Shown: positions 1 through 12,900, counted from the stretch's first letter. The stretch is 64,000 nt of DNA from Otis tarda (GCA_026413225.1 CM048552.1:204365553-204429552); one strand, 5' to 3'. Notes: generated by a model from the letters alone, not told the origin. Numbers and translations are program-made.

Positions 1-3000
1 TGATTAACAACTCATGCATCCCAAAACAGAAAACACATTTGAACAAAAGCAGTCCTCACTCTTGCTATTATGTTTTTTAGAGGTGATAGTTTGTCTCAAA
101 TTTATTTCTTTCTCATAACATATCTTTGTCAGGGGAGCCATAATAGCTGTCACTGTAAAATAGCGTGATTAGCTCACAATAGGGACTGAGCACTTTGTTT
201 GCATCGTAATGAATAGTTTACTTCCACTACAAACCTGCACACCCTGAACTTGGTGTGGAAGACAATGTTTGTTTTCTTGGAAAAGTACATTGACATTAAA
301 AGCTAACTTACAGCTAATTTCTTTCTTTCTCATATTCCCTATCAGAAGGCGCAGAGGAATCTTCCGATCCGTTCCTTATCGCTCTGTTATCTGGACACTT
401 CATGTTTCATGGAACTACAGACCTTAAAGTGCTTTTAGATGTCTGTGCCTACCTTTTATTTGAACAACACTTCAAAAACTGTTGTGATGATAGAATTTCA
501 GGCTGGTAGGCTAAAGAAACAGTTTTGAACAATGGATAGAAGAATAGAATTTAAAAATATGTGTATGCATGGAAATGGAACAAAATGCCTATCCATAGAT
601 GTTCACAAGGCAGTGATGATTATGTTGAGGTAATGAGCTGTGGAATGGGCTGGAGAGAGGATATTTATGTCAAGCCATGCTTGTAGCACGTCAAATCAGA
701 AGTGTGGCATGTGGTTTAATTGTTCTCAGGTCTTTACTATTTAATTCTGTGTCACTTAAAGCTTCTCCTTCTTCCAGTATTGTACTTCTGCTTCATCCGT
801 GCCTCTCGTCTTCTTGCTGCAGCCATCCTTTATGGTTTGCCAGTGGCATCAGCTTTGACATGTCTTTGTCCTTATCTCCCAAAAATCACCTTCACCTTTC
901 CCTACACTTCTCCTATCCATGTGGCCTCTGCCTGTATTTCATGGATGTCCTTCCATACTTATGGGCTGATGATGACAAGGCTGTGTGCAAGTCATGACTG
1001 GTAAAATAATTTCATTATTTTATTTAAATTCACACTTCATTATGTCACTAAGGCTGTGTATTATCTGGAGCAGAGGTAGTCATCATATAATTTCAAGTTT
1101 GCTTTTCCTTTTGTCAACCCTACACTGTCTTGTCTGTCTGTCTGCACTTTTTAGAGGGCCAGATCTCTGGAAGCAGCCACTATGTAACACGCAGGTCCCA
1201 GTTTAGCAAAGTACTTGACCATATGACAAACTTAAAGCATCTATTTAAGACATATGCTTATGCTCTTTGATGAATGCTTTGCCAAGCAATTTCTGTGTCT
1301 TGCTGGGGAAAAAAATGCAATGGTAATATGCCAAGAATTTGACTATGAGACAGTCATTAATGAACACACCGACATGGAATATTTGCTTTTCCAAATAAGC
1401 TTTTGCTATGCTTTCTCTTTTGTGCATGGAATTTCAGAGCAGGGACATTTAAGTGATGAATAGCTATGGAGCTTAGTTATGCTAGCTAGCAATCATGTGA
1501 AAGATCTCTTTACTATTGCGAAGGGATAAACTGGAAAGAAAAAAAGTCAAGTATGGAGCAATAATACAGTAAATGAGATGACTTTTCCTCATTGGTGGAC
1601 ATCACTCCAGTACAGCCAGTGCCAAACCAGTGTAACTGAGGAGAATCTGACTAAAGTTATTTAGAAATTCACAATCCAAGATGAATTAAGGTGTAGATTT
1701 TATTCCAGCAAAGATTTTTGGAATGCCAGTGTTTAAATCAGAAGTGAGCCTGCACAGAAAGAGACAATTTAAATTTATCTGCTCACTTACAGAGGGAAGA
1801 CAGTGAGATAAGATTTCCCGTTTTCCCTTTGCGTGGGTTACCTGTGGGGCTAAGCTGATGGGAGTATCATGCTCTGGATGAGAAGCTGGATCTCAACTTG
1901 GGCCCTGCTCCTGCTAAATTGGCTTCCACATGAGCAGCCTTGGTGATGCTTCCTCCCTTGCTCCTGTGAATCAGCGCACAGAACAAAGCTGTGATAATGA
2001 ACGAGTCTCTAATTGCTTTCAGTCCGGACTGGCTGCTACTTGCTACCATCATGGGACAGGGGAGAGGCAAGAATTAATTGCGGCCGTGTGAAGAGCCTCG
2101 TGCCACAGCCGTCCCGAGGACCATTCCTGTAGTTCAGACTATACCTTTCAGTGCCCTGCAGAGGAACACGGTTGTTTTTGTCCATCATTGATCTTTGCTC
2201 CAACAACCAACGCTCTAAATGAATGGCATATGCAAAATGCTCATCCTGAGACAATCTTCTCCCCAGTGCGTGGGCAAGAAATCAATAGCAAGAAAGTAGT
2301 GCAGTGTCACTGACAATATTAATTTCCCCCAGAACAGCAGATTGAAACAGGAATCCCCTGGGCATGAAAACTACGCCAAGCAATTGCAAAGCTCAAATGC
2401 AGGATTAAAAAAGAAGAAACTATGTCATTGTAACACAGTCTCCAAATCCAAGCAGATAATTTTCCAGGGGGAATTTTCCATGGTGGTGGTTGCCTAGAGC
2501 AATACGTAGTGATGTGATGGGAGTGGTGGCAATACTTGATAACCAACTTAAGAAAGGCAATGCAATGAGTCTCTTGGTATTATCAGTGCCTGCAGACCCC
2601 AAAGGGAATCTGTGGGAAAAAAAAAAAACCACTGGATTTCTGTATTCTATTACTTAGAACCCATCACTTTCCCCCTAAATTTCTTTAAATTACATTTTTG
2701 TAAAAAATGTGAGGAAATGTGAGGAAATTAAGTGCAAAGGTCTTTCAACAGAGGTAATTAAGCAGCTTACAGTGTCAGAAGTGGTGAAAAGGATGTTCAA
2801 AGGAAGGCTAAACTGTAAAATTCAGCAAAAGGCAGGATTTAGCATTAAATCGAGGAAAATGAGGTTTTTAAAAAACTCTGTAAGACAAGAGCACTAATTC
2901 TGTGAGGTCCTCTGAGGCGACATTCAACCTCCTCCATGTTGTTCAGATTTAGGAGTGCTGGGGAGACCTATATTAGAGATTGGGGTGGTGGTTCACTGAA

Positions 3001-3265
3001 GTTGGAAAAGTGCATACTTTTCGTTAGGAGGGACAGAGTACCCTAGTACTACGATCTCTTTCCAAAACATTGACCAAACACAGTCCTTCCCCAAGACACG
3101 ATATGGTTTAGTGTCCCAATCTGAGAGGTCTGAAAAGCTGAGTATGATAGTGAGTTGGGGCCAAGGCAAGCTAACCAATTTGCATGCCTGATTAACCTGG
3201 TTTGACTCTAGGCACCTGTAAGTCTCCATCCCTGTTGTTGCCATTTATGGTGAAGATTTGCCCTT
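1..3265. other. Non-coding stretch, no recognised element
   Basis: I see no gene or recognisable repeat family here. Open frames are short (about 100 codons or less), overlap on both strands and show no family motifs. A pyrimidine-rich stretch lies around 745-905, a perfect 10-bp tandem pair at 2706-2725, and a run of 12 A at 2617-2628. A short minus-strand frame around 2036-2254 reads as soluble protein-like sequence, but it has no match I recognise and no convincing splice context. Confidence 0.6.
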
Positions 3266-3795
3266 GAAGACAGGCTGAGAGAGTTGGGGCTGTTCAGACC
3301 GGAGAAGAGAAGGCTCTGGGAAGACCTTCTAGTGACCTTCCAGTACACCTGAAAGGGGCCTACAGGAAAGATGGAGAGAAACTCTTTAGCAGGGCCTGCG
3401 GCAATAAGACAAGGTGTAATGGTTTTAAAATAGAAGGAAGCAGATTCAAACTAGGCATAAGGAAAATATTTTTTTACAGTGAGGGTGGTGGAACACTGGA
3501 ACAGGTTGCCCAGAGAGGTGGGTGGAAAAGGGGTAATGATTTTAAACTAAAAGAGGGTAGATTCAGACTAGATAAAAGGAAGACTTTTTATTTTTTACGA
3601 TGAGGATGGTTAAACACTGGAACAGGTTGACTGGAAAGGTGGTGGATGCCCCATCCCTGGAAACATTCATGGCCAGGTTGCATGGGGCTCTGAGCAACCT
3701 GATCTAGTTGAAGATGATCCTGCTCCTTGTAGGGCAGTTAGACTAGATGACCTTTGAAGGTCCCTTCCAACCCAAATCATTCTATGATTCTATTG
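3266..3795 (+). mobile_element. CR1 LINE, 3' portion (3'UTR and tail)
   Basis: This is a 5'-truncated CR1 retrotransposon in sense orientation. It starts near the block reading GCTGAGAGAGTTGGGGCTG, carries the CTGGAACAGGTTG block typical of the CR1 3' region, and ends with GACCTTTGAAGGTCCC, TTCCAACCCAAATCATTC and TATGATTCTAT, the classic avian CR1 3' end. 5' truncation is normal for this LINE family because reverse transcription starts at the 3' end of the RNA. It is odd in carrying two imperfect copies of a roughly 117-bp internal segment (about 3411-3527 and 3528-3644). No protein is encoded; the short frames across it are chance. Confidence 0.93.
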
Positions 3796-3824
3796 TGGTT
3801 CCCCAAGGTGGAACCATTATAATC

Positions 3825-3906
3825 AGAAACATATGCACTTTCTTCCAAAGAAAAAGTGTCTTGGGAGAAACATATGCACTTTCTTCCAAAGAAAAAGTGT
3901 CTTGGG
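3825..3906. repeat. Perfect 41-bp tandem duplication
   Basis: Two adjacent identical copies, 3825-3865 and 3866-3906, each begin AGAAACATATGCACTTTC and end CTTGGG. A few bases of a possible third copy follow. The duplication lies 30 bp downstream of a CR1 3' end. Identical copies imply a recent slippage or unequal-exchange event, or an assembly artefact. Confidence 0.97.
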
Positions 3907-6900
3907 AGAAAAAACATCTGTGCTATGTGGTTGCAGGAAGCCTAACATCAAGAGATAAAAAAAAGCCCATGGAAGATGATAGAAATCTGACTCTCATGGC
4001 CCAATTGCTCAAATCTTCAGAAAAACTTTATTGACATTAAATGCCCATTAGCATGGAGTGAAGAACGCACTTAAAGTGTTGTCTTCACAGCCATGTCTAC
4101 TCTTTGTCCATCCTTTGATTTGATCAGGGGTGTGTTCTCAAGTCCCAACAATTAATATACACCCTCTGCTTTACCATTTGCAGGATCAAGGAGCGTATTT
4201 TCACTCTCCTATTACAAAATTTGACTGCACGAAGAGTAGGAAGCAGGGTTTTCCTCCTCTGGAGACAGGTGATGGTTTGGTGCAGATGTTTAAGTGCAGG
4301 TATTTTGCTCTATCTCAGATGCCTGGTTTTGCTCACTCAGCTAATTGTCCAATATTATGATTTGGGACAAGGAATTTTCTCTCTTTTCAGATGACCGGGC
4401 AGAGAAGAGCTGCCTTTCTCCATAGTGTGGGGCAGGGTTCACTTTGTAGGACCGGCCTGAGTTTTATGTAACGAACCCAAAAGGCGCAGAGGATATTGAT
4501 CATGCCATTCATTTCTCCTGCTGCCTCCCTGTGGCCATTATAGTGGCAGCTTTTGATCTTCTGCTAGGACTGAAGTTTGTTAGAAGTGTCATATGGCTTG
4601 CAGCATGGGAGCAGCATGTGTGATCGACGGGTCTGTTGGGTCGGCGTGTGATTCCACAGATGCAAGAGCCCTCACGCATGGCTGAGCTCAGTAAAACCGG
4701 CTGCGCGGCTTATCCATTCGCAGGCTATGAGCGAAAACTCGGGCTGCTGCCACTTATTGCTGAACTCCTCAGTAGCTTCTGCTTGCCCAGGAAGACAGCA
4801 GCCTTGCATGCCTTGCACAGTCTCTGCAGTACAACAGAGAAAAAGGGAAAACCTGAAATACATGGAAAACCTGAGTGGACAAAAAAAGATTTCCTAGGGA
4901 AGAGATTTCTCTGGAAGATTTCTGAAGGACACAGATGAAGCTAAAGCCCTGGAGTCACGTCTTTACTGAAAAACAATCTTGATTGCTGATTGTAACCACG
5001 TAAATCTACTTGAATGAGAGAACAGTGAAGCATCTTTCTTTTTCTGTCTTCCATAACAGGACACTTAGGCACGAAAACCAATAATTTCCAAGTGAGTCAC
5101 TGGAAAAGAGTAGATTTCAAAGGAACTACCGTGAAGTCTGCAGCAGGTGAAAGCAGCCAAAAATGAGATAAGGGTGAGGCATTTCACGTTCATAACCCAG
5201 TCAGCAACTTCACTCCAGTCAGCTCATGCACATATTGCGTTCATGTGGGAGATGTAAAATACATTGGGGTTTAATGGAATGAAAAAATCAGGAGCCTTTA
5301 GAACTACATGTGGACTCTAAGTCTCTCAGCTCATATTTTAATCTTTACTTCAATGATATTTTTTCTTAAGAGCATACATTTATTAACTGGCTTTGTTAAA
5401 ACATGTATTACTAGCCTGCACAAATATAAGCAAAAAATATATTGCACTTTTTGCAATTTGTGTCACTAACTGAGTATGAAGAAGTGTGGCAGATTCTTCG
5501 TCCTTGTATTTTCACATCAGAACTGTATATCTCCTTAAAATAAATTATCTAATTACTCCAATAAAGATTTACAGGACAATCTGTATAGATAAAGTCCTTT
5601 GCCATGTGCTAGCCTGCAACGCAGACTCGGTAGCTTTACCTTGCCTTTTACATCCCATGTTCTCCGCACCAGGACAAGATTCCTCAGCATGTTTTGAATT
5701 GTCAAGCTGCGTGAGACTAGCTCCAAATCTTACCGAAACCAGCATGAGCAATTTCAATACCTTCAGTGTGCTTGGGAAGAGGGCCTTGAAGCATACGTTG
5801 CTCAGGCTGTTTCGTCTTCAGTGTCTTTATAGAGAAAGGGCACGGTCAGTACCAAGGGATCTTACCCGACCTAGTGGTGCCACCAGCCACGTGGGTGCCT
5901 TGAGAAAGTTGCGGTCTCAGTGCCTCCTTGTCAAGAAGAGCAAGCCCTTGTTAACAGCATCGTCCACCTCTTGATTGCTATTGAGAGCTTAAGTGTACCC
6001 TTATGATGGTTCAGCTGACTGCTGTTTTCTGGCACATCTCGTGTGAGCAGAGATAAAGAAGCCCTTTGAAATCTCCAAACAGAGCAGAGCCACCATGAGA
6101 TGAGACAACTGCACAATAATACATCTTGTGGTGACCAAAAAGGGCAGCCTGGCTCTCCTCTTCTTCTTCTCCTTTGCTCCTGGCATCTGTGACCCTGAGT
6201 GTGACCCTGCAAGGGGCCAAATCAACTTGCTGACCCACCCTAAAAAATCCACTGGTTTTAGCTGGAGTAGTTCTGTGTTAGTTTACCGAGCTGGATTAGC
6301 TCAGAAAGGGTTTGTACTAATACTCAGAAGAAAGAGATGGGACTGTGTGGTTGCACTCATGAACCTGTGGAGCATATTATTTTACCTTCAGAGATGCGAG
6401 AGAGGACTCATGCTTGAAGGCTTCTCTTTTTCCAGCTGTATCGATTAGTCTGATACAAGCTGACACCTTTCCCTTTAAACTTGCCTGCTTTATCCTTCAA
6501 CCATCACAGCTCCAGTATTACTACTCCATAAAGCATACAGTGATCCCTTTAGTCATTAAAGGAAATCCCCAGGAGCCATCCTGGAGTGAATAACCTCTGG
6601 GAAGACCTTTGCGAAGGCTAGTTATTACGTGGAGTGGACAATAAAGGGAAATGAGGTTTACGTTTGCTTATCCAAAAGGCCAGAGAGAGTTCATAGATTA
6701 TTCTTTGCACAGATAAGCTAGACCTAATATAAACACTCCTCACTGGAAAATATCTGCTGTTTGTTTTCCTAACTTTAACTATGTGGCTAACAAAAGCAGA
6801 ATAAATGAAATAGAAGACAGGCATTTTAATAATAAAAAATCCAGTGTCTTTGAAAACTCGTGTTACTGGCCCTTGAAAAAAAAAAAAGTTTAAATTCTCT

Positions 6901-8401
6901 TTTCTACTCACTGCATGAAACACATGCTGATGTGGCTGCAAAGCTTTCTTGTGAGTGAAAACTGGTAATATTTCAAGCCCATCCCATCAGATGCTCATCA
7001 GTCTGCTCATTTTAGTTAAACCACTGCTCCTATGCCCTTTATTTGGGAATACTATGATATCGCCCAAATAAACTATAAACAATGATGTTATATCAAGTTT
7101 TCAATTAAATTAATGGATAGTTGTCCCAGGGAGAGCTGGAGGATTGGAGGAGAAGGTTCTAATGCTTTCCAGTCCTGCTATAGAAAATTCCAAACAAAAT
7201 CCTTGGTAAATATAAACTAGCATAGCATGGCTCCTAACAATCTCACCCACTACCCATCTGTATCTTTAGATTCACAAGTATTTGAGGAAAAAAAAACTCT
7301 ATCCTCTCTGCCAAACCTGTTTACAGATTATTTCAAACCAAGCTGTGATGAATTTGTTTGCTCTTCACTGTCTTTTCAAATGTGACTAAACTTAACAATT
7401 TATATCCCTGACGTCCCGACTCTCCACAGTAAGTTGTCCAGCTGTGCCTAGGTATTTCAGAGCTAACAAAAGTACGTTTCTTACAATTAATTCTCTTTGA
7501 TAAAACTTTACGCTCACGAGAATGAAACTTTAATTTCTATTTTTTTATTAAAAAAATCACAGCATGTTGTAAAAGCATTGGAAACACAGGGCTGGGTGAG
7601 GGAAAGGAGGAAAGAATGAAAACAGAAGACCCGGCTGCTGGAGCTGGTCCGATGCCATGATGTAGTGATGTTTGTGATAGCTGCTGTTTCTACGGCAACG
7701 CGACAGCATGATTTACCGCAATAATAGAGAAAGCAAATGCAAAGCTTTTGTTTAACTTCAGTGCCATGAGCTATTTGTTGATATTGGGGAGGAGGGAGGG
7801 AGAAGTTCTTTGGCTTCTAGTTAAGCACATTACTATCTTGTCTTAAGTATAAGAGAAGTCAATAAAGGGGATCATGGTGTTCAAATCTCCTTCTGTGCTC
7901 ATGGAGCTCACACACACACACGCAGACACAGCACTCAACTTCCCTGTGGTGCAGAGTGTAGGAGATTTCTCTGTGCAGACTGCAATACCCATCCATCGCC
8001 TGGCTCAGGAGAGCGACACAGTGAGGTCACCGCGCAGGGTCAGCGGCAGAGTCGCTGGTGTGGACCTCACAGTGGGCTACGTCTCCAGCTGGTGTTTGCA
8101 GTATGAAGGTTAGATGAGGTAGTGGACTAGGAAGGCTGCAGATGTTTGTTTCTGGAGTATGTCAGCAGGGGAGGGTAAGGGTATGGCACCAGCAGAGCTG
8201 AAGAGGTGGGTTTATCGTAGTCCATGATGGCTGGAGGTGGTGTGGCTGAGGCGTGGAGAAGGGCTAGGGTTTGGGAGAGGAAGGGTGGAGATCTACCTTT
8301 ACAGTGGGGTTCCCCAAGGGAACAAAGGGGCAAACAAGTATGTTGGCTACCTGCAAGATCCACAAAGAAAAAGTGGAAGCTAACAGGTAACTATTCCAGG
8401 T
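3907..8401. other. Non-coding stretch with simple-sequence tracts
   Basis: No gene or repeat family is recognised. The longest frame (162 codons at 5486, plus strand) has no recognisable domain and overlaps competing frames on the other strand. A/T homopolymers occur (for example at about 6877-6888), and a short CA-rich tract sits at about 7909-7927. A 14-bp partial inverted repeat at 7686-7699 resembles an RFX X-box (GTTTCTACGGCAAC), but one imperfect match is weak evidence. Confidence 0.55.
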
Positions 8402-9171
8402 TTGGAACATTGAGCCGTTGACGACCACTCTCTGAGTTTGGCCATCCAGCCAACTCCTTATCCACCGAGTGGTCCATCAAAACCATGCCTCTCTAGTTTA
8501 GAGAGAAGGATGTCGTGTGGGACAGTGTCAAAAGCTTTGCACAAGTCCAGGTAGATGATATCCGTTGCTCGTCCCTTGTCCACCCATGCTGTCACCCCGT
8601 CATAAAAGGCCACCAAATTGGTCAGTCATGATTTGCCCTTGGTGAAGCCGTGTTGGCTGTCACCAACCACCTCCTTGCTCTCCATGTGCCTTAGCATGGT
8701 TTCCAGGAGAATCTGCTCCATGACCTTGCCAGGCACAGAGGTGAGGCTGACCAGCCTGTAGTCGCCTGGGTCCTCCTTGTTCCCCTTTTTAAAAATTGGG
8801 GTTATGTTCCCTCTCTTCCAGTCATCGGGGACCTCACCAGACTGCCACGACTTCTCAAATACAATGGCCAGTGGCTTGGCAAGTTCATTCGCCAGTTCCC
8901 TCAGGACCCGTGGATGGATCTCATCAGGTCCCATGGACTTGTGCACCTTCAACTTCCTCAGATGTTCCCGAACCTGCTCTTCGAGTACAGTGGGCAGTTC
9001 TTCATCCTTGCAGTCCCTGCTTATGCCTTCCACAGCTTGGGTGGTGAGACAAGAGCCCTTATCGGTGAAGACTGAGGCAAAAAAGTCATTGAGTACCTCA
9101 GCCTTCTCTATGTCCCGGGTAACCAGGACACCGGTTTCCTTCCGGAGGGGGCCTACATTCTCCTTCGATTT
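8402..9171 (-). pseudogene. CR1 LINE ORF2 fragment (reverse transcriptase)
   Basis: Read on the minus strand, this encodes the N-terminal part of a CR1-clade reverse transcriptase, the enzyme that copies LINE RNA into the genome. The frame is open from about 9171 to a stop at 8626-8628. It carries [14 protein letters not shown], the [17 protein letters not shown] block, [18 protein letters not shown] and QHGFTKGKS. After one in-frame TGA, where a Cys codon is usual, it continues with [11 protein letters not shown], the first catalytic-Asp motif of RT. A frameshift near 8471-8485 then moves the reading to a [12 protein letters not shown]-like block before similarity ends near 8402. The (F/Y)ADD catalytic motif and everything downstream, including the 3'UTR, are missing, so it cannot be active. 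Losing the 3' end is unusual for CR1, which normally loses its 5' end. Confidence 0.93.
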
Positions 9172-9240
9172 TCATAGAATTGTTAGGGTTGGAAGGGACC
9201 TTTAAAGGTCATCTACTCCGTCTACTCCAACCCCTCTTCA
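9172..9240 (-). mobile_element. CR1 LINE 3' tail fragment
   Basis: The plus strand begins TCATAGAATTGTTAGGGTTG and continues with GAAGGGACCTTTAAAGG and a TCCAACCCC block. This is the reverse complement of an avian CR1 3' end, so the element is on the minus strand with its 3' terminus at 9172. Only about 70 bp survive. It abuts the ORF2 fragment below it with no intervening sequence. Both lie on the same strand but cannot be one continuous element, because the tail sits upstream of the ORF. Confidence 0.85.
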
Positions 9241-12200
9241 ACTATGCAACATCACAGCATGAAATTGAAGGCTGGTGTCAGACAGGGGAATCATCTTTTG
9301 TTTAATTGTGGGGTAGGTGTGTCTGATTAGGATTAGGTGACTTGATGTTGGGGCTGGTCAGCTTAACTCTGCTGTCACCCCATTTCATCTGAATTTTCCC
9401 TTTTTTTTCTGGCCCTTGCTGATATGCCAAGCCACCATCATGAAGGAGTGGGATGAGCCAGGGTAACCCAAACTGAGGTCCCCCAGTATAACACTGGCTC
9501 TGCCACTGGCTGCCCATGTGAGTGCCTCTGTGCAGGCTGCTCAGCACCAAAAATGGGCTGTGAAATATTGTCTGGTTTCCAGCAGCGCATCCTCACCTGA
9601 AGCTTTCACGTTGCTTGTTTTGTGATGCTTTCCCATGTGGGAAAGTAAGATAATCCTCCCACATCCTCTGTTACTTCTCTTCAGGAATATGTCTTTAATG
9701 GGGGATTAAACACAGTCTGATGCCAGCTAGAACCGAGAAGCTTGGGTCCCTACCATCAGGCTAGCTGGTCCTTCCAAGCAGGGTGGCCCCATGCCATCAT
9801 CCTGATCCTTGCCCATCCTACTAACAGCTCCTGAACTTAACTTCCATCCATGCAGGTCCACACGCTTGAGTGGAGGTACTGCTGCTCTGAAGCAGTATTA
9901 GTGAAATTCAAGTCAGCCCTTACCATCCCTTGTAAAATATATCTGATGCCATGGATTTTTTTCTGTGTAAATAACATGATATTGTATATCAACAATAAAT
10001 AGCATTGTTGGAATTACAGAAAGCTTTGGGGATATCCATAGGAAAGAACTTACCCATTTACCTTCCTTATACCTTGCAATTACAGAAAGGTGTCTGCTTA
10101 TTTTTTATTTAATCTGCACCAGTTCTTATTCCATAAGACCCTTTTGTGGTTTGTGCTGCTGGAGTGCGTTTGTAAAAGAAAATTAGCAAAGAGGACACAG
10201 ATGTTGCTCTGCATTCTCTTTTTAGCCATACAAATTATAAACAATATCTCTTTATATTAAGATACACTTTTCTGTCTCATATTGGTTTTAGAGCTGATTC
10301 TTTCAGTATGTTTTCTGTTTAGAGCAGCCTGTTCTTGTTTAAATATCTCCACTACTGTACTTCATTTGAAAATAACGTTGCTTTCACATTCAGTGCACAT
10401 ATTTCAAATCCATCTGTATATTAGTGAACCGATGCAAGGACAGAAGAATTAATAGCATCGTAGAGAGCCACAGAAACGAGCAGCACGTTTCTCATTGAAG
10501 TCTATGCTGACAGAGTCAACAAGTGTCCTTTGGCTCGCGTATTATGAGGTAACAGGTAGCAGCACCCAGAAAAACAGTGCCTGCACTGCTGCTGCCTTAG
10601 CTGAGCCTAACAGAGAGTCCAGGAGCTGGTGGTGGTGGTGGTGAGGCTGAGTTGTCTTTCACTAAGACTTCATTGTGAAAAATTCTTTCCTACTGGAATA
10701 CAAGGCTCTAATGCAGATGTCACAGCACAGAAACATTAAACATTTCCTCTCCAAGATCAAAAGAAATTATCCCTATCTCTGGTATTGTTTTCTTTTACAA
10801 CCTTGACATGAAGACCTTCTGACTTGTGTTGAATTTTGGTTTGGTTGACCGTGGTTGATCTGCTGATAAGATGTATTTAAGCTTGAGTGCTTTTTACTTT
10901 TTTTCTTTTTTTCCCCCTAAATCAGTAACTAGGTCACATTGTTTTTAATTCGATACATGCTCCCACCAAATATATATTTTAAAGACAAACTGCATCAAGA
11001 TCATTACTCTCAGCTTCTGAGTAGGCAGCAACAGATAACAACATGACAACAGCGTGTGTGTGTGTGGGGGGGGGAAGGGGTGCCATAACTGCCCCAAACT
11101 GGAAGAAGTCTATCTTGAAACTGTGAACAGCTGCTGTTAAGACTCATTCTGAGCAGAAGAATGCACCTCCTGATGTTTCTGTTCATTTGAGACATTTCTG
11201 TGCCACATGGTGTCCATCAAGCTGAATGCTTTCCCTATGGGCTGGGTAGCTAACCAGACAGAGCAAGCTTTATGTTGAACAGTGAGATGTCTTGAGTCAG
11301 CATGTCATATGCAATAAAAAACTACGGACTTGAGTGGTGAAAATGAATTTAGGATACTACAGATTTGCTGATAAAAATTTTCTCCAGCAGTGAGCATCAT
11401 AAGAAAAAATTAAATTGTCCTGCTTGATTATTATTTTTGTTGTTTTGATTTTGGGAACAGGATATTATTCAGGGCTTTGACACATTCTACTGTAGGACTT
11501 GAACTGAATTTTTAAAATTTTGGGGGGATTAAGTTGCAGTTTGGGTTTTTAGTGGGGCTTTTAAATTTATCTCGAAGTTAGAATTGAGAATGTTGCTGTA
11601 GTTGCTGGAGTCATCTGAAGCTCGATTAAACTAGAAACTTGAAGGAGCTGGGCTGTCAGTCTGTAATGGATTTTAAAGCTGGGAGTCCAGTCTCTTGTTT
11701 GGGAAACTGAAGAGGCTAATTGGGAATAGGCCTATCTGAGGTAAAGAATAATCTTATTGATGGACTTTGATGGATTTATCTATGTCATCCCACCACTCAG
11801 CTTCGGTGTTGAAGCTAATGCAACCAAAAAGTCAGCAGCCATGAACCATTCTGGAGAAAGCTTTAATTTTACCTTTCCACTTCTAAGTAGCGTGCTCGGG
11901 TTGTAAAGTTTCAAAAACACACCTTAAAGAAGATCATAACCTAAGAGTAGTTTCTATTTTATTATTTGAAGTATGAGACTCTTTCCCCTGCACACCCTTC
12001 GATTTCTCTGTAAGTCTGGCAAGACGACGCATTTCCAGACCCAAAGCAGCCGTTTTGCACCCAAAAGCTGCCTCTCCCTAGTCCAGCTGGCAAGCACCTT
12101 CATCTCTGCTTTTCCCTTTTTTACTACTGACATATTTTGTCTCATTCTATCTCCTGAAAACAATTAGACAGCCATCAAATGGCAGTCCTTTCAGGCTGTG

Positions 12201-12844
12201 TTGAGGCTAAACTCTGGTGAAAGGCCAAACCGTTTCCAGTCACCCTCTTTCACATGCAGCCTGCCTTTAAAACAGCCCTCAGAAAATAATCCAAGAGCAG
12301 GCAAGACCTTTGCAGCTGGTTTATGTGAAGGAGCACTCATTAAGTGCATGTGAGATAGTGTATATAGCTCTCTTCATGTGCAGAGAATGGGGGCTGAAAG
12401 AGGTCCAGTTGGTGCCTTGTGCATCTTGTCATGCCTTAGTCTGGTCCTTCCCCTTCATCTTCATCTTATCCCTCCTTTACTTCTATCTCATTTCAAACCA
12501 TCAGCCCTATGTTCTTCTTGTGAACATTTCATTGCCGCACAGCATGAGGTACTACTCTCCTTCACAAAGACCAGGCACTTGCTTAGAACAGTTTCTCAAC
12601 GAACCAACAACGGAGCTTTTTTTCATTTCACTGCTCAGTTCAATATCACAGCCAGTCTTTTTTTGCGCCTTGTATTTTTTAGCATTTAGAGTTAAAAACT
12701 AAAACATACTCAGTGGTTTAAGATACAAATATGGGACCTGAGAAACATGTTCATTGTCTGCCTCTGTGCAGATTTCCTTCAAGCTTTTTCAGGAGGAAAG
12801 GTTAGAAGTCCTTAAGATTTTTTAATGTCCTGTTTAAGCAACTG
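9241..12844. other. Non-coding stretch
   Basis: No gene or dispersed repeat is recognised. Local simple sequence includes a (TGG)n tract at about 10627-10643 and a GT run followed by nine G at 11054-11074. The region around 10200-10450 and 11400-11600 is AT-rich. Short frames on both strands show no family motifs. Confidence 0.55.
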
Positions 12845-12900
12845 GGATAAAACCTGCAGTCCTACTGAGGCTTGGTCATTGACTTCAGCACAGAGAGGAT
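12845..12900. repeat. Possible decayed MITE fragment (Chompy-like)
   Basis: The words AACCTGCAGTCC, ACTGAGGC and TCATTGACTTCAG occur in order within about 50 bp. This resembles one half of a palindromic miniature inverted-repeat element seen in turtles, crocodilians and, as old remnants, in birds. The match is from memory, short and degenerate, and the other palindromic arm is not visible. Confidence 0.35.

Noticed and set aside
2036-2254. 72-codon minus-strand frame as a conserved exon
   Set aside because: The peptide looks plausible, but I recognise no family, and clear acceptor and donor sites bounding it were not found.
7909-7927. CA-rich tract as a notable microsatellite
   Set aside because: Short and interrupted; listed only as content of its stretch.
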